64,000 bases of DNA from Gemmatimonadota bacterium. GTDB lineage: Bacteria; Gemmatimonadota; Gemmatimonadetes; Gemmatimonadales; GWC2-71-9. Shown here piece by piece: positions 1 through 9,036 of the stretch. Within the stretch, counting starts at the first letter, position 1. The number at the start of each line of letters is the position of its first letter. The stretch covers positions 99,019-163,018 of the forward strand of contig VGVQ01000003.1 in NCBI GenBank assembly GCA_016874005.1, in the 5' to 3' direction. The notes beneath the pieces were generated by a model, which did no database searches, was not told the DNA's origin, and saw only the letters and a program-made list of their open reading frames with translations. The translations under genes were made by a program, and so were the position numbers.

Positions 1-2
1 CG

Positions 3-581
3 GCCATCCGGGCTCTCGACCTCCGCTTTGGGCAGGATGTCACCGACGTGCTGCGGCAGCTGTACGCGGTTCAGGAGATGACGGGTCAGAGCCAGCGACA
101 GCTCTCCATTCTGAAAGCCCAACTCGATGCCCGGGCCGAGGCGATGGATGCCCGACCAATTGCGACGCAGCCGGATTCGGCTGGGGTCACCCGCCCGGTG
201 GGGGGGCCATCGGCCGACCAGATGTTTCAGGGGGCCTTGGAGTTGCATCGTCGAGGGAGCCCGGCCACCGCTCGGCGGGCCTTCCAGGATTTTCTCCAGC
301 AGTACCCGGCTCACCCGTACGTGGCCGACGCCCTCCACTTTCTCGGCGAGACGTTCGAAGCAGCCACTCCGGACTCCGCGGTCGTCAGTTGGAACGCGGT
401 CGTGACCAGGTTTCCCCAGTCGCCACGGGCACCGGAATCGCTCTTCAAGATTGGCGTTCTCGCCTCGAAGCAGGGTGACAAGGCCGCCGCGAAGGCTGCC
501 TTCGACCGATTGATCAAGACCTACCCGAGGTCTGAGGCTGCCGAGCTGGCCCGGGAACGGCTCAAGGACCTGAACCCGTAG
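3..581 (+). CDS. Tol-Pal system protein YbgF/CpoB-like, TPR C-terminal domain (5' end cut by window)
   Basis: Frame is open to the window edge; C-terminal TPR pattern (MFQGALELHRRGSPATARRAFQDFLQQYPAHPYVADALHFLGETF) typical of YbgF. Confidence 0.75.
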   Translation, partial: AIRALDLRFGQDVTDVLRQLYAVQEMTGQSQRQLSILKAQLDARAEAMDARPIATQPDSAGVTRPVGGPSADQMFQGALELHRRGSPATARRAFQDFLQQYPAHPYVADALHFLGETFEAATPDSAVVSWNAVVTRFPQSPRAPESLFKIGVLASKQGDKAAAKAAFDRLIKTYPRSEAAELARERLKDLNP

Positions 582-588
582 CCGCGGC

Positions 589-3500
589 ATGGCGCGGTCC
601 ACTGGCGAGATGCCGTTCCTCGACCATCTCGAGGAACTTCGATCGAGGATCATCAAGGCACTCGTCGCCCTGATCGTTGGAATCGCGCTCGGCCTGTTTC
701 TGGTCGAACAATTCCGGCTGGTCGACATTTTGCAGGCGCCCATCCTCCCGCTCCTGGGCGGAAGGAAGCTCGCCATCCTGGCGCCCACCGATGCCTTCAT
801 GATCTTCCTGAAGCTGGGGTTCATCGGAGGGGTCGTCCTCGCGTCACCGGTCCTCATCTGGCAAGCCTGGGCGTTCCTGTCGCCGGCACTCTACGATCGA
901 GAGCGGAAGACCCTGGTCCCGGCCCTCTTCGTTGGGATGGCACTCTTTCTGGCCGGATCGATCGCCAGCTTCGTGTACATCGTTCCGCCGGCCCTGAAGG
1001 TGCTGCTCAGCTTCCAGTCAGGGTCGTTCGAGATGGCGATCACCTTCGAGAAGTACTTCAGTTTCGTGCTGCAGGTCGTCCTCGCGATGGGGCTGTCCGC
1101 CGAGCTGCCGCTCCTGATTGTGCTGCTGGCGATCCTCGGGATCGTCAACCCTCAGATGCTGAGTCGGTTCCGCCGCTACGCGGTGCTGGGGGCCTTCTTC
1201 GCGGGGGCGATGTTGTCGCCTGGCGGTGACGTCCTGACCATGCTGCTGATGACGGCGCCCCTCTTGGTGCTCTACGAGATCGGCTACCTCGGCGCCGTCG
1301 TGGTCCACCGCCGCCGGCTCCGGGCCTCGGCGGCGACCACAGCCCTGTTACTGCTGCTCGCCGCCATCCCGGTCCAGGGCCAGCGGCCCCCACCGCGGCC
1401 TCCTGGGCAGCCCGCCCGCCCGGCTCCGCAGGCGCAGCAGCCCGATACCGGCAGGGTGACCCTCGACGCCGCCAGCGCCAAACGGCTCGGAATCCCCACC
1501 GCCCCAAAACTGAGTTTCCCCGCCAACGACTCCATCATCGATCAACTGCTCGAGCTCGAAGGGTTCGAGATCACCCGGTACCGGTCCGATACGGCTCGGG
1601 TGGCCGCGATCGACCGGCAGGTGCAGCTCGATGGCAACGCGATGACCGAACGGGCGGGGTCGACGCTGGAGGCCCGGGCGATTTTCTACCGAGAAGGCGA
1701 CTGTCGGTTCGAGGCCGAGGGCGATCCCCGGCTGTTCCAGGGCGAAAACATCGTGGTTGGTCGGACCGTCAAGTTCGACACCTGCATCGAGCGTGGCTTG
1801 GTTCGCGAGGGTCGGACCACCTTCCCGCAGCAGGGCGCCAATTGGATCATCAGCGGTCAACTGGCGGTGGATTCCGCCGCCCGCCGGGTCTACGCCAGCG
1901 CCCGCGAGGTGACTAGCTGCGACCTGCCCGAGTCGCACTACCATTTCAGCGCCAAAGAACTGAAGTGGGTCTCCCAGTCGACCATGGTGGCGCGGCCGGC
2001 GGTGCTCTACATCCGGGATGTCCCGATCGCGTGGATTCCGTTTCTGTTCCAGGATACCAAGCGAGGCCGACGCTCGGGGATCCTGATACCCGAGTTTGGG
2101 TTCAACGACATCGTCCGGCCCTCAAGGTCGTTCAACCGAACGATTCGAAACCTCGGGTACTACTGGGCGCCAAACGACTACATCGACGTGCTCGGCCGGT
2201 TCGACTGGTTCTCGAACCGCTACCTGGAGTTCGGGCTGGAAGGGCAATATCGGTTCATCGACCGGTTCGCCCGGGGAGCCGTGAGTCTGTCGCGCAGCAA
2301 AGAGGTCAGTGGCGGGTCCAGCATGCGGCTGGTCTGGAATCACAGTCAGACCTTCGATGTCACTACCAAGCTGAACTGGAGCATCGATTACTCGACCAAC
2401 TCGTCGATCGTCCGTCGCAACGCCATCGATCCCCGGTTGACGACGCAGCAGATCCGCAGCTCCGGGACCTACTCCAAGCAGTTCGCCTGGGGCAATTTGT
2501 CGCTCGGCTTCAATCGGTCGCAGAACGTCAACGACGGGAGCGTGACTCAGACGCTGCCCTCACTCTCGATTTCGCCGAAGCCGTTCGACTTCGGGCCCAA
2601 CTTCACCTGGTCGCCCGACCTCAATTACAGCCGAGACCAATCCCTCAAGCAGCCAGCCGGTACGATCTTGATCCCCCGAGGTCCCGGCCAGTTCGACTCG
2701 CTCAAACTCACCGAGGCGCGCCAGACCCAGCGATTCTCGATGAATACCCCGCTTCGGCTCTGGGGCCTGCAATGGCAGAACTCGATCTCGCTCATCGACG
2801 TCGATTCGTCCGGGGTCCGATCGGAGCGAGTCCGGATCCCCGACGAAAGCACCCCGGACCCCACCGATTCGATTACGGTCGTGCGGACTCGGACCAGCGG
2901 CTTCGGGTCGGAGTTCGACTGGCAAACGAGCTTCAACCTGCCAATCCTGTTTCGGACCTCGTGGAAGCTGACCCCGTCCGTCGGGGTGACCAACACCACC
3001 TCCGGAGCCTTCGCGGTCCGAAACGAGCGGACCAACGGCCAGTTCGTCCGTCAGAGTAAGCGCCTTCAGTTCGGTCTTTCCCTCAACCCGACCTTCTACG
3101 GGTTCTTCGGGGGACTCGGGCCGTTGTCTCGGATCCGTCATACCATCCAGCCGAGCCTGACCTACTCCTACAGCCCCGCCAGGGCGGTGCCGCTCGAATA
3201 CGCCCGTGCCGTTGCCCGCCCCGGCGAACAGCTTCGGCTGACCAGTTTGCCGACCCAGTCGGTGTCGCTCACCTTGAACCAGAATTTCGAGGCGAAAACC
3301 CGTCGGCCGGCCGGCGACACCACCGACCTGCAGGTCCGGAAGATCAGGCTCCTCAGCATTTCGACGAGCCCGCTCAGTTACGACTTCGAGCAAGCCAAGG
3401 AGGTGGGCCGGACCGGCTGGACCACGAGTTCGATCAGCAACAGCGTGCTGAGCGACCTGGTGCCCGGCTTGAACCTCGCCTTCACCCATGACCTGTGGAT

Positions 3501-4077
3501 CGGGGCAGTCGGGTCCGACACGGCGCGGTTCAGTCCGTTTCTTTCGGGCGTCACGGCGAGCTTTTCCTTGACGGAGGGAACCTTCAGGTCGATCGGCCGA
3601 CTGCTGGGGCTCGCGAGCGCCGCACCGGCGGATGGACGTCCCCCGACCCAGCCGACCGCCCAGCCGCCGATACCGGGGCCGTTTGGCGACCTGCGCCGTG
3701 GCTCCGCATTCACCGCGAACCAGACCTTCAGTCGCGGGCAGCGCGGCTTCAACGCCAGCGTCAACCTCACGATCAATAGAAACCGACCGGTGCCGGGCCA
3801 GGTGGTCTCCCCGAACCGGAGCAACATCTCACTCAACACGAGCTTCGCGCCGACTCCGTTCTGGCAGGTCAATTGGACCACGCAGTACGACGCGGCCAAC
3901 AAGCAGTTCGAGGCCCAGCAGCTCAACCTCACCCGCGACCTTCACGACTGGCGGGCCACCTTCACCTTCCTGCGAAATCCCAACGGGAACTTCTCGTTTT
4001 CCTTCCTGATCAGCTTGATCGACCTGCCCGATCTCAAGTTCGACTACCGCCAGAGTACCATCCAGGATCGACGCTAG
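589..4077 (+). CDS. TatC (aa ~1-240) continuous in frame with LptD/OstA-like outer-membrane protein
   Basis: N-terminus PFLDHLEELRSRI plus six hydrophobic segments = TatC; after HRRRLRASAATTALLLLLAAIPVQGQ an OstA/LptD-like beta-barrel follows (CDLPESHYHFSAKELKW..., FWSN, aromatic alternating strands to C-terminus); no stop in between. Confidence 0.85.
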   Translation: MARSTGEMPFLDHLEELRSRIIKALVALIVGIALGLFLVEQFRLVDILQAPILPLLGGRKLAILAPTDAFMIFLKLGFIGGVVLASPVLIWQAWAFLSPALYDRERKTLVPALFVGMALFLAGSIASFVYIVPPALKVLLSFQSGSFEMAITFEKYFSFVLQVVLAMGLSAELPLLIVLLAILGIVNPQMLSRFRRYAVLGAFFAGAMLSPGGDVLTMLLMTAPLLVLYEIGYLGAVVVHRRRLRASAATTALLLLLAAIPVQGQRPPPRPPGQPARPAPQAQQPDTGRVTLDAASAKRLGIPTAPKLSFPANDSIIDQLLELEGFEITRYRSDTARVAAIDRQVQLDGNAMTERAGSTLEARAIFYREGDCRFEAEGDPRLFQGENIVVGRTVKFDTCIERGLVREGRTTFPQQGANWIISGQLAVDSAARRVYASAREVTSCDLPESHYHFSAKELKWVSQSTMVARPAVLYIRDVPIAWIPFLFQDTKRGRRSGILIPEFGFNDIVRPSRSFNRTIRNLGYYWAPNDYIDVLGRFDWFSNRYLEFGLEGQYRFIDRFARGAVSLSRSKEVSGGSSMRLVWNHSQTFDVTTKLNWSIDYSTNSSIVRRNAIDPRLTTQQIRSSGTYSKQFAWGNLSLGFNRSQNVNDGSVTQTLPSLSISPKPFDFGPNFTWSPDLNYSRDQSLKQPAGTILIPRGPGQFDSLKLTEARQTQRFSMNTPLRLWGLQWQNSISLIDVDSSGVRSERVRIPDESTPDPTDSITVVRTRTSGFGSEFDWQTSFNLPILFRTSWKLTPSVGVTNTTSGAFAVRNERTNGQFVRQSKRLQFGLSLNPTFYGFFGGLGPLSRIRHTIQPSLTYSYSPARAVPLEYARAVARPGEQLRLTSLPTQSVSLTLNQNFEAKTRRPAGDTTDLQVRKIRLLSISTSPLSYDFEQAKEVGRTGWTTSSISNSVLSDLVPGLNLAFTHDLWIGAVGSDTARFSPFLSGVTASFSLTEGTFRSIGRLLGLASAAPADGRPPTQPTAQPPIPGPFGDLRRGSAFTANQTFSRGQRGFNASVNLTINRNRPVPGQVVSPNRSNISLNTSFAPTPFWQVNWTTQYDAANKQFEAQQLNLTRDLHDWRATFTFLRNPNGNFSFSFLISLIDLPDLKFDYRQSTIQDRR

Positions 4078-4232
4078 CATCAGGAAGTGTCCTCGCCCGG
4101 GGACACACGAGCCTCCCGATCCGGGCGCGTTCTGGATCGGTAACTCATTACGAGGTAAGTAGTTGCGGTTGGCCGAGCCGGTGGCATGCCGCCTGCCATT
4201 CCGGCGAACGACCTCCGCGCTCGGATGTACCA

Positions 4233-5354
4233 ATGCGAAGACTGATCATCACGGCTGGTCTCGTCGTCGGTGGCTGCCAGGGTGACGACCTCATTGGAGT
4301 AGGCGGCTTTCTCGATCCGCCGACCGGGTTGAGCTACCAAGTCGAGGCGAGCGGAACGCCGGGACGACCGTCGGGTGTCGTGCTCCGCTGGTCCGGCGAC
4401 GACGATCCCGATCTCGAAGGCTGGAATGTCTACGGTCGAGACGGGACCAGCGCCCCCTGGACCCTCCGCGCCGCGACGACATCGAATAGCTATCACGACA
4501 ACGGCGAGCCGCAGCTGCAGTACTACGTTACGGCCTATGGCGCGGGGGCGCTCGAGAGCGCGCCGAGCCAGACCGTGACGGTCGACGAGCGGCTGGTTCT
4601 CGACAAACCGGCGACCTTGGCGAGCGTCACCTTGAACCGCGCCATTGCCCTGGTCTGGTCGGACAACTCCTACCGTGGGGACCCGGATGGATTCGGGCAC
4701 TACCGGGTGTACTCCACGAGCTACGACCTCGATCGCGATCTCTGCGGCAATACCTGGCACCTCGAAGGCACCACCGTGGCTCCGGAATTCAGGGTTGGGG
4801 CCCTCGTCAACGGCGTCTCGCGGTGTTTCGGTGTGTCGGCCGTGGCCGTCGAAGGGTTCGAGAGCCTCTGGTCGCCGCTGGTGGCCGACACGCCGAGACC
4901 CGACGCCCGGAACGTCGCGTTGACGGCTCGGGCGGTGTCAGATCAGACCGCCGGGTTCCGATTCTGGCGAGACCTCAACGGCAACGGCAGAGCGGAACCA
5001 GCGGAACTTGGCCTGGTCGGGTCGGGGTCGGCTTTGGACCTCGACTTCCGGCTGGAGCGGGACGGGGCGGGCCGGCTGCTCCTGGTCCCAGTCCGAACCG
5101 GCACGGCGGTTGTCGTCTATGGCAACCGGCCCGTCGGCGATTTGACCGACATCGACGTGGCGCCCCTGGGTGGTTACTCCCGTGCCCCGGTCGAGCCCGT
5201 CCCGGGCTGGGGCTACGTCTTCGAAATGGATGGGCCAGACCGGTTTGCCCGATACGGGGCCGTGCGGGTGAGTCACGTGGGGCGCGATCTGATCATCTTC
5301 GACTGGGCCTATCAAACCGACCCCGGGAACCCTGAGTTGATCACGATCCGGTAG
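4233..5354 (+). CDS. Lipoprotein with fibronectin type III-like region
   Basis: ATG at 4233, MRRLIITAGLVVGGC lipobox; FnIII-like WSGDDDPDLEGWNVYGRDG. Confidence 0.65.
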   Translation: MRRLIITAGLVVGGCQGDDLIGVGGFLDPPTGLSYQVEASGTPGRPSGVVLRWSGDDDPDLEGWNVYGRDGTSAPWTLRAATTSNSYHDNGEPQLQYYVTAYGAGALESAPSQTVTVDERLVLDKPATLASVTLNRAIALVWSDNSYRGDPDGFGHYRVYSTSYDLDRDLCGNTWHLEGTTVAPEFRVGALVNGVSRCFGVSAVAVEGFESLWSPLVADTPRPDARNVALTARAVSDQTAGFRFWRDLNGNGRAEPAELGLVGSGSALDLDFRLERDGAGRLLLVPVRTGTAVVVYGNRPVGDLTDIDVAPLGGYSRAPVEPVPGWGYVFEMDGPDRFARYGAVRVSHVGRDLIIFDWAYQTDPGNPELITIR

Positions 5355-5369
5355 CGACCGCACCAGCAG

Positions 5370-5397
5370 GGCAGGGGGCCGCCCGGACGCCCCTGCC
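5370..5397. terminator. Candidate hairpin downstream of the lipoprotein gene
   Basis: GGCAGGGG-N12-CCCCTGCC perfect 8-bp stem 16 nt after the stop; no U tract. Confidence 0.4.
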
Positions 5398-5477
5398 TTG
5401 CCTGGCTCGTCGGCGGGGGCCTATCTTACGTCCTGTCAATCTCTTGACGACGTTCCCAGCGCTGACGAACTGGCCGA

Positions 5478-7433
5478 ATGAACCTCGACAAACTCAAAGA
5501 GTCGGCGCGGAAGTTCGAGCAGGGCAGCCAATGGCGCCAAGCCATTGACGTCTACAAGCAGGCACTGAAGGAGTTCGAGGAACGGGGCGAGGGCGTCCTG
5601 GACCCCTCCTTGTACAACCGCATCGGCGATCTTGAAATCAAGGACGGGGACTCCGGCGCGGCAATTCGTGCCTACGAGCAGGCCGCCGACCTGTACACCG
5701 AGCAAGGCTTCTTCAACAACGCCATCGCGCTGTGCAGCAAGATCCTCCGCATCAATTCGGGGCGAAGCCCGACCTACCTCCGCCTCGCCCAGCTCAATGC
5801 CCGAAAGAACTTCATCGGCGAAGCCAAGCGCAATCTGGTCGAGTACATCGAGCGGATGGAGGCGCTGTCTCACCGTGAAGACGCTTTCAAAGCCATCGAG
5901 GTCTTCGCCAATCAGTTCGCCTCCAACCCCGAAATCCGGCTCATGCTGGTCGAGCTGCTGAGGTCGAGTTCGCGGGAGAACGAGGCCCGCCGCCAGCTCG
6001 AGCGCCTGGCCGATGACCTCGACGCCGCCGGCGACGCGAGTGGTGCTCAGGAAACTCGGGATCGAATAGCCGCGATGACGGACGGGGCGGCTCCGACCGC
6101 GCCGCCACCTGCTCCTCGTCCGCCACGGAGCTCTCACTCGGGATTGGTCTTCCTCGACGTTGGCGTCCCCACCGCCGTCCCGGGGCAAGGCGCCGCGGTC
6201 GACGGCCTCGACATCGAGCGCGACCCCGAGGCCGTCACCGAAGAGTGGCGGACCGACACCGACGACCTGGAGGACGGGATTATCCCGGCCCTCTCGGTCG
6301 ACTCGGCCGACGATCGGGTTCCCGACCTCCTCAAGGATGATCCGCTCGACGAAGGCGAGGTGATGCTCGCCGATTCCGAGTCAGGGCCAGTCGACATCGA
6401 TGCCTACCCCGTAGTCCAACGGGGCGCCAGGCCGGCCCCGGGGACGTCGGCCGACCTCGTGTTCCTCCCGGTCTCGGGACGCGGGACGGATTCCGATGAC
6501 ACCGACGCGATCGACGATGTCGCGGTCTTCTCCAGGGATCGGGCCCGAGTGCTCTTCGAAATCGGCGACCGGGCCGGCGGGGTCGCGGCCCTGGAGGAAG
6601 CGGTCCGCCAGTTCGAAGGCACCAACCGGTTCGAGGAAGCAATTCAGGCGGTCGACGACCTGGTGCGGGTCGAGCCGGACGCGATCTATCGCTATCAGAA
6701 ACGGGTGGAACTGGCCTATCGACTCGGCGATCGGGCCGCCATGCTTCAATCGTACCTCGGCCTGGCCGACGCCCTGCTCCGGGGCGGGGGACTCGAGCAC
6801 GCGGTGACGGTCTACCGCCGCATTCTCGAGCACGACCCCGAGAACGCTCAGGCGAAGGCCGCGCTCAACATGCTGGCACCGCCGCCCCCGCTCCCGGAGG
6901 CCAGTTCCTTTGTCGACCTTGGCGCGCTGATTCTCGAAACACCGCAAAATCGCGACACCAGAATGCGGATCGATCAACAGGCGCCGATCGAAGACGAGGA
7001 CGAAGCGTTTCACGAGGCGCTGGCCCAGTTCAAACGAGGAATCGACGAGAACATCGACGCCGAGGATTTCCAGGCCCACTACGATCTCGGGATCGCCTTC
7101 AAGGAGATGGGCCTCCTCGACGAAGCCATTGCCCAGTTCCAGAAAGCGCTCCGCGCGCCAGAGGGGCGGCTCAAGACCTCGGAGCAACTGGGGATCGCTT
7201 TCTTCGACAAATCCCGGTTCGCGATCGCCGAAGCGGTGCTGCGACGCGCCGCCGAAAGCCTTCCAGGCGGCGACGAGGAGAAGATCGGGTTGATCTACTG
7301 GTTGGCTCGAGCCCTCGAGGCGCAGCGACGCTTCGAGGAGTCGCTCAAGTACTATGAACGGGTCCTCGCCGTCGACATTCGGTTCCTCGACGTCGGGGAA
7401 CGAGTGCACCGATTGACCTCCGGCGCCTCATGA
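5478..7433 (+). CDS. TPR-repeat protein
   Basis: Multiple TPR motifs at both ends of a 651 aa ORF. Confidence 0.75.
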   Translation: MNLDKLKESARKFEQGSQWRQAIDVYKQALKEFEERGEGVLDPSLYNRIGDLEIKDGDSGAAIRAYEQAADLYTEQGFFNNAIALCSKILRINSGRSPTYLRLAQLNARKNFIGEAKRNLVEYIERMEALSHREDAFKAIEVFANQFASNPEIRLMLVELLRSSSRENEARRQLERLADDLDAAGDASGAQETRDRIAAMTDGAAPTAPPPAPRPPRSSHSGLVFLDVGVPTAVPGQGAAVDGLDIERDPEAVTEEWRTDTDDLEDGIIPALSVDSADDRVPDLLKDDPLDEGEVMLADSESGPVDIDAYPVVQRGARPAPGTSADLVFLPVSGRGTDSDDTDAIDDVAVFSRDRARVLFEIGDRAGGVAALEEAVRQFEGTNRFEEAIQAVDDLVRVEPDAIYRYQKRVELAYRLGDRAAMLQSYLGLADALLRGGGLEHAVTVYRRILEHDPENAQAKAALNMLAPPPPLPEASSFVDLGALILETPQNRDTRMRIDQQAPIEDEDEAFHEALAQFKRGIDENIDAEDFQAHYDLGIAFKEMGLLDEAIAQFQKALRAPEGRLKTSEQLGIAFFDKSRFAIAEAVLRRAAESLPGGDEEKIGLIYWLARALEAQRRFEESLKYYERVLAVDIRFLDVGERVHRLTSGAS

Positions 7434-8419
7434 GCTCCGCAGCGGTCGGGGTAACGCTGGCGGATCTCCAGGCCGGAGTCGAGGCCGACCTCGAGTTGGT
7501 GCGCGACCAGATTCGCCACCTCATCGCCGCTGATTTCGGGCTCATCGCCGAGGTCAATGCCCACCTCCTGCGAATGCAGGGGAAGATGTTTCGGCCCACC
7601 TTGCTACTGCTGGTCAATCGGGCCGTCCAGGCTCCGGACCCCCGGGCGGTTCGACTCGCGGCGGTCGTCGAGCTGATTCACCTTGCCACCCTGGTGCACG
7701 ACGACTCGGTCGACCACTCGGTGCTTCGGCGGGGAATGCCGACCATCAACAGTTTGTTCAGTCACCAGGTCTCGGTCATCATGGGGGATTATCTCTACTC
7801 CCGGGCGGTGATCGAACTCGTCGATTTGTCGGATCTGGCCCCCCTCAGGGTCATGAGCCGGGTAACCAACGAGATGACCATCGGCGAAATGCGCCAGCTC
7901 TTGGCCCATGACCCGCTGACCTTCTCGGAAGAAAGTTACGACCTGTTGATCCGGGCCAAGACGGCATCGCTGATTTCGGGCGCGTGCGAGTGCGGGGCCC
8001 TGGAAGCGTCTCCGGAAGTGCGCGCCGCGATGGCCCGGTTCGGCAACGCCCTCGGAATGGCGTTTCAGATCGTCGACGATCTTCTCGACTTGACGGAAGT
8101 CGAGGCCGTAACCGGTAAGCCTTCGGGGCATGACCTGCGGGAGCACAAGGTGACGCTACCACTGATCCACGCCCTGCCTCGGTTGACGACGGAGCAGCGC
8201 GGCGAAATCGCCGCCCTGATGGCGGCACCGGCGCCGGCCGACGACCGAGTTACCCGGGTGATCAAGCTCGTCGCCGATGCTGGCGGTATCGACTATGCCA
8301 GGCGCCGGGCCCAGTCGCTGGCGGAGCAGGCCCTGGCGGAGCTCGAATGCCTCCCCGCCGGTCCGGGGCGCGAACGGCTCGCCCAATGCGTGGCGTTCGT
8401 CACCGAACGGCGGCGGTGA
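7430..8419 (+). CDS. Polyprenyl (trans-prenyl) diphosphate synthase
   Basis: GKMFRP, HDDSVD and second Asp-rich DDLLD motifs. Confidence 0.9.
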   Translation: MSSAAVGVTLADLQAGVEADLELVRDQIRHLIAADFGLIAEVNAHLLRMQGKMFRPTLLLLVNRAVQAPDPRAVRLAAVVELIHLATLVHDDSVDHSVLRRGMPTINSLFSHQVSVIMGDYLYSRAVIELVDLSDLAPLRVMSRVTNEMTIGEMRQLLAHDPLTFSEESYDLLIRAKTASLISGACECGALEASPEVRAAMARFGNALGMAFQIVDDLLDLTEVEAVTGKPSGHDLREHKVTLPLIHALPRLTTEQRGEIAALMAAPAPADDRVTRVIKLVADAGGIDYARRRAQSLAEQALAELECLPAGPGRERLAQCVAFVTERRR

Positions 8420-8422
8420 ACC

Positions 8423-8695
8423 ATGGCTGGCGGACCCCGTCGACCGGCGTTCTACCTCTCGGTTCTGATCACCGGTTTCCTGTTGGGCGGGTTCCTCGCG
8501 GTGCTGCTGCGTCAGGTGCTCCCTGACAGCCCGGCCAAAGCGTTTTTTACCAGCGCGGCACGGTCCGATTGGGGCCCTGTCACAATCAATTTGCTGGTGG
8601 TACACTTCACTCTGGGGCCGATGGGGATCGACATTACCCTTCTTAGCGTCCTCGGGGTCGCGATCGCGTACTTCGTCGCTAAGTCGCTATTCTAG
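8423..8695 (+). CDS. DUF4321-like small membrane protein
   Basis: 90 aa, two hydrophobic helices, pattern resembles DUF4321. Confidence 0.6.
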   Translation: MAGGPRRPAFYLSVLITGFLLGGFLAVLLRQVLPDSPAKAFFTSAARSDWGPVTINLLVVHFTLGPMGIDITLLSVLGVAIAYFVAKSLF

Positions 8696-8708
8696 CAGGA
8701 GTTAGCGT

Positions 8709-8954
8709 ATGTTAGGCAACTTCGGGTTCTGGGAGATCATGGTCCTCGGCTTGGTCGTGCTGTTGGTGTTCGGGGCCAAGCGTTTGCCGGAAATCGGGTC
8801 GTCGTTGGGCAAGGGCATCCGGGAGTTCAAGAAGAGCTTCACCGAGACGCAGGACGCCATCACCAGCCCGCTCAACGATTCGACCACCCGGCAACTGGAC
8901 GCCTCGACCAGCCAACAGCCGACGACGACCGAACCGAAGCGGCTTTCGCAGTAG
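8709..8954 (+). CDS. tatA: Twin-arginine translocase TatA/TatE
   Basis: GFWEIMVLGLVVLLVFGAKRLPEIGSSLGKGIREFKKS; strong SD AGGAG upstream. Confidence 0.93.
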   Translation: MLGNFGFWEIMVLGLVVLLVFGAKRLPEIGSSLGKGIREFKKSFTETQDAITSPLNDSTTRQLDASTSQQPTTTEPKRLSQ

Positions 8955-8976
8955 CGGTCACCGCCACCGTAAGATC

Positions 8977-9012
8977 AAGGGGGCAGCCCGGACCTCGGGA
9001 CTCCCCCCTTTT
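8977..9012. terminator. Bidirectional intrinsic terminator between tatA and the convergent PPIase gene
   Basis: AAGGGGG cag CCCG gacct CGGG act CCCCCCTTTT. Confidence 0.75.
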
Positions 9013-9036
9013 GTCTGGCCAGGACCTCCAACGGGG

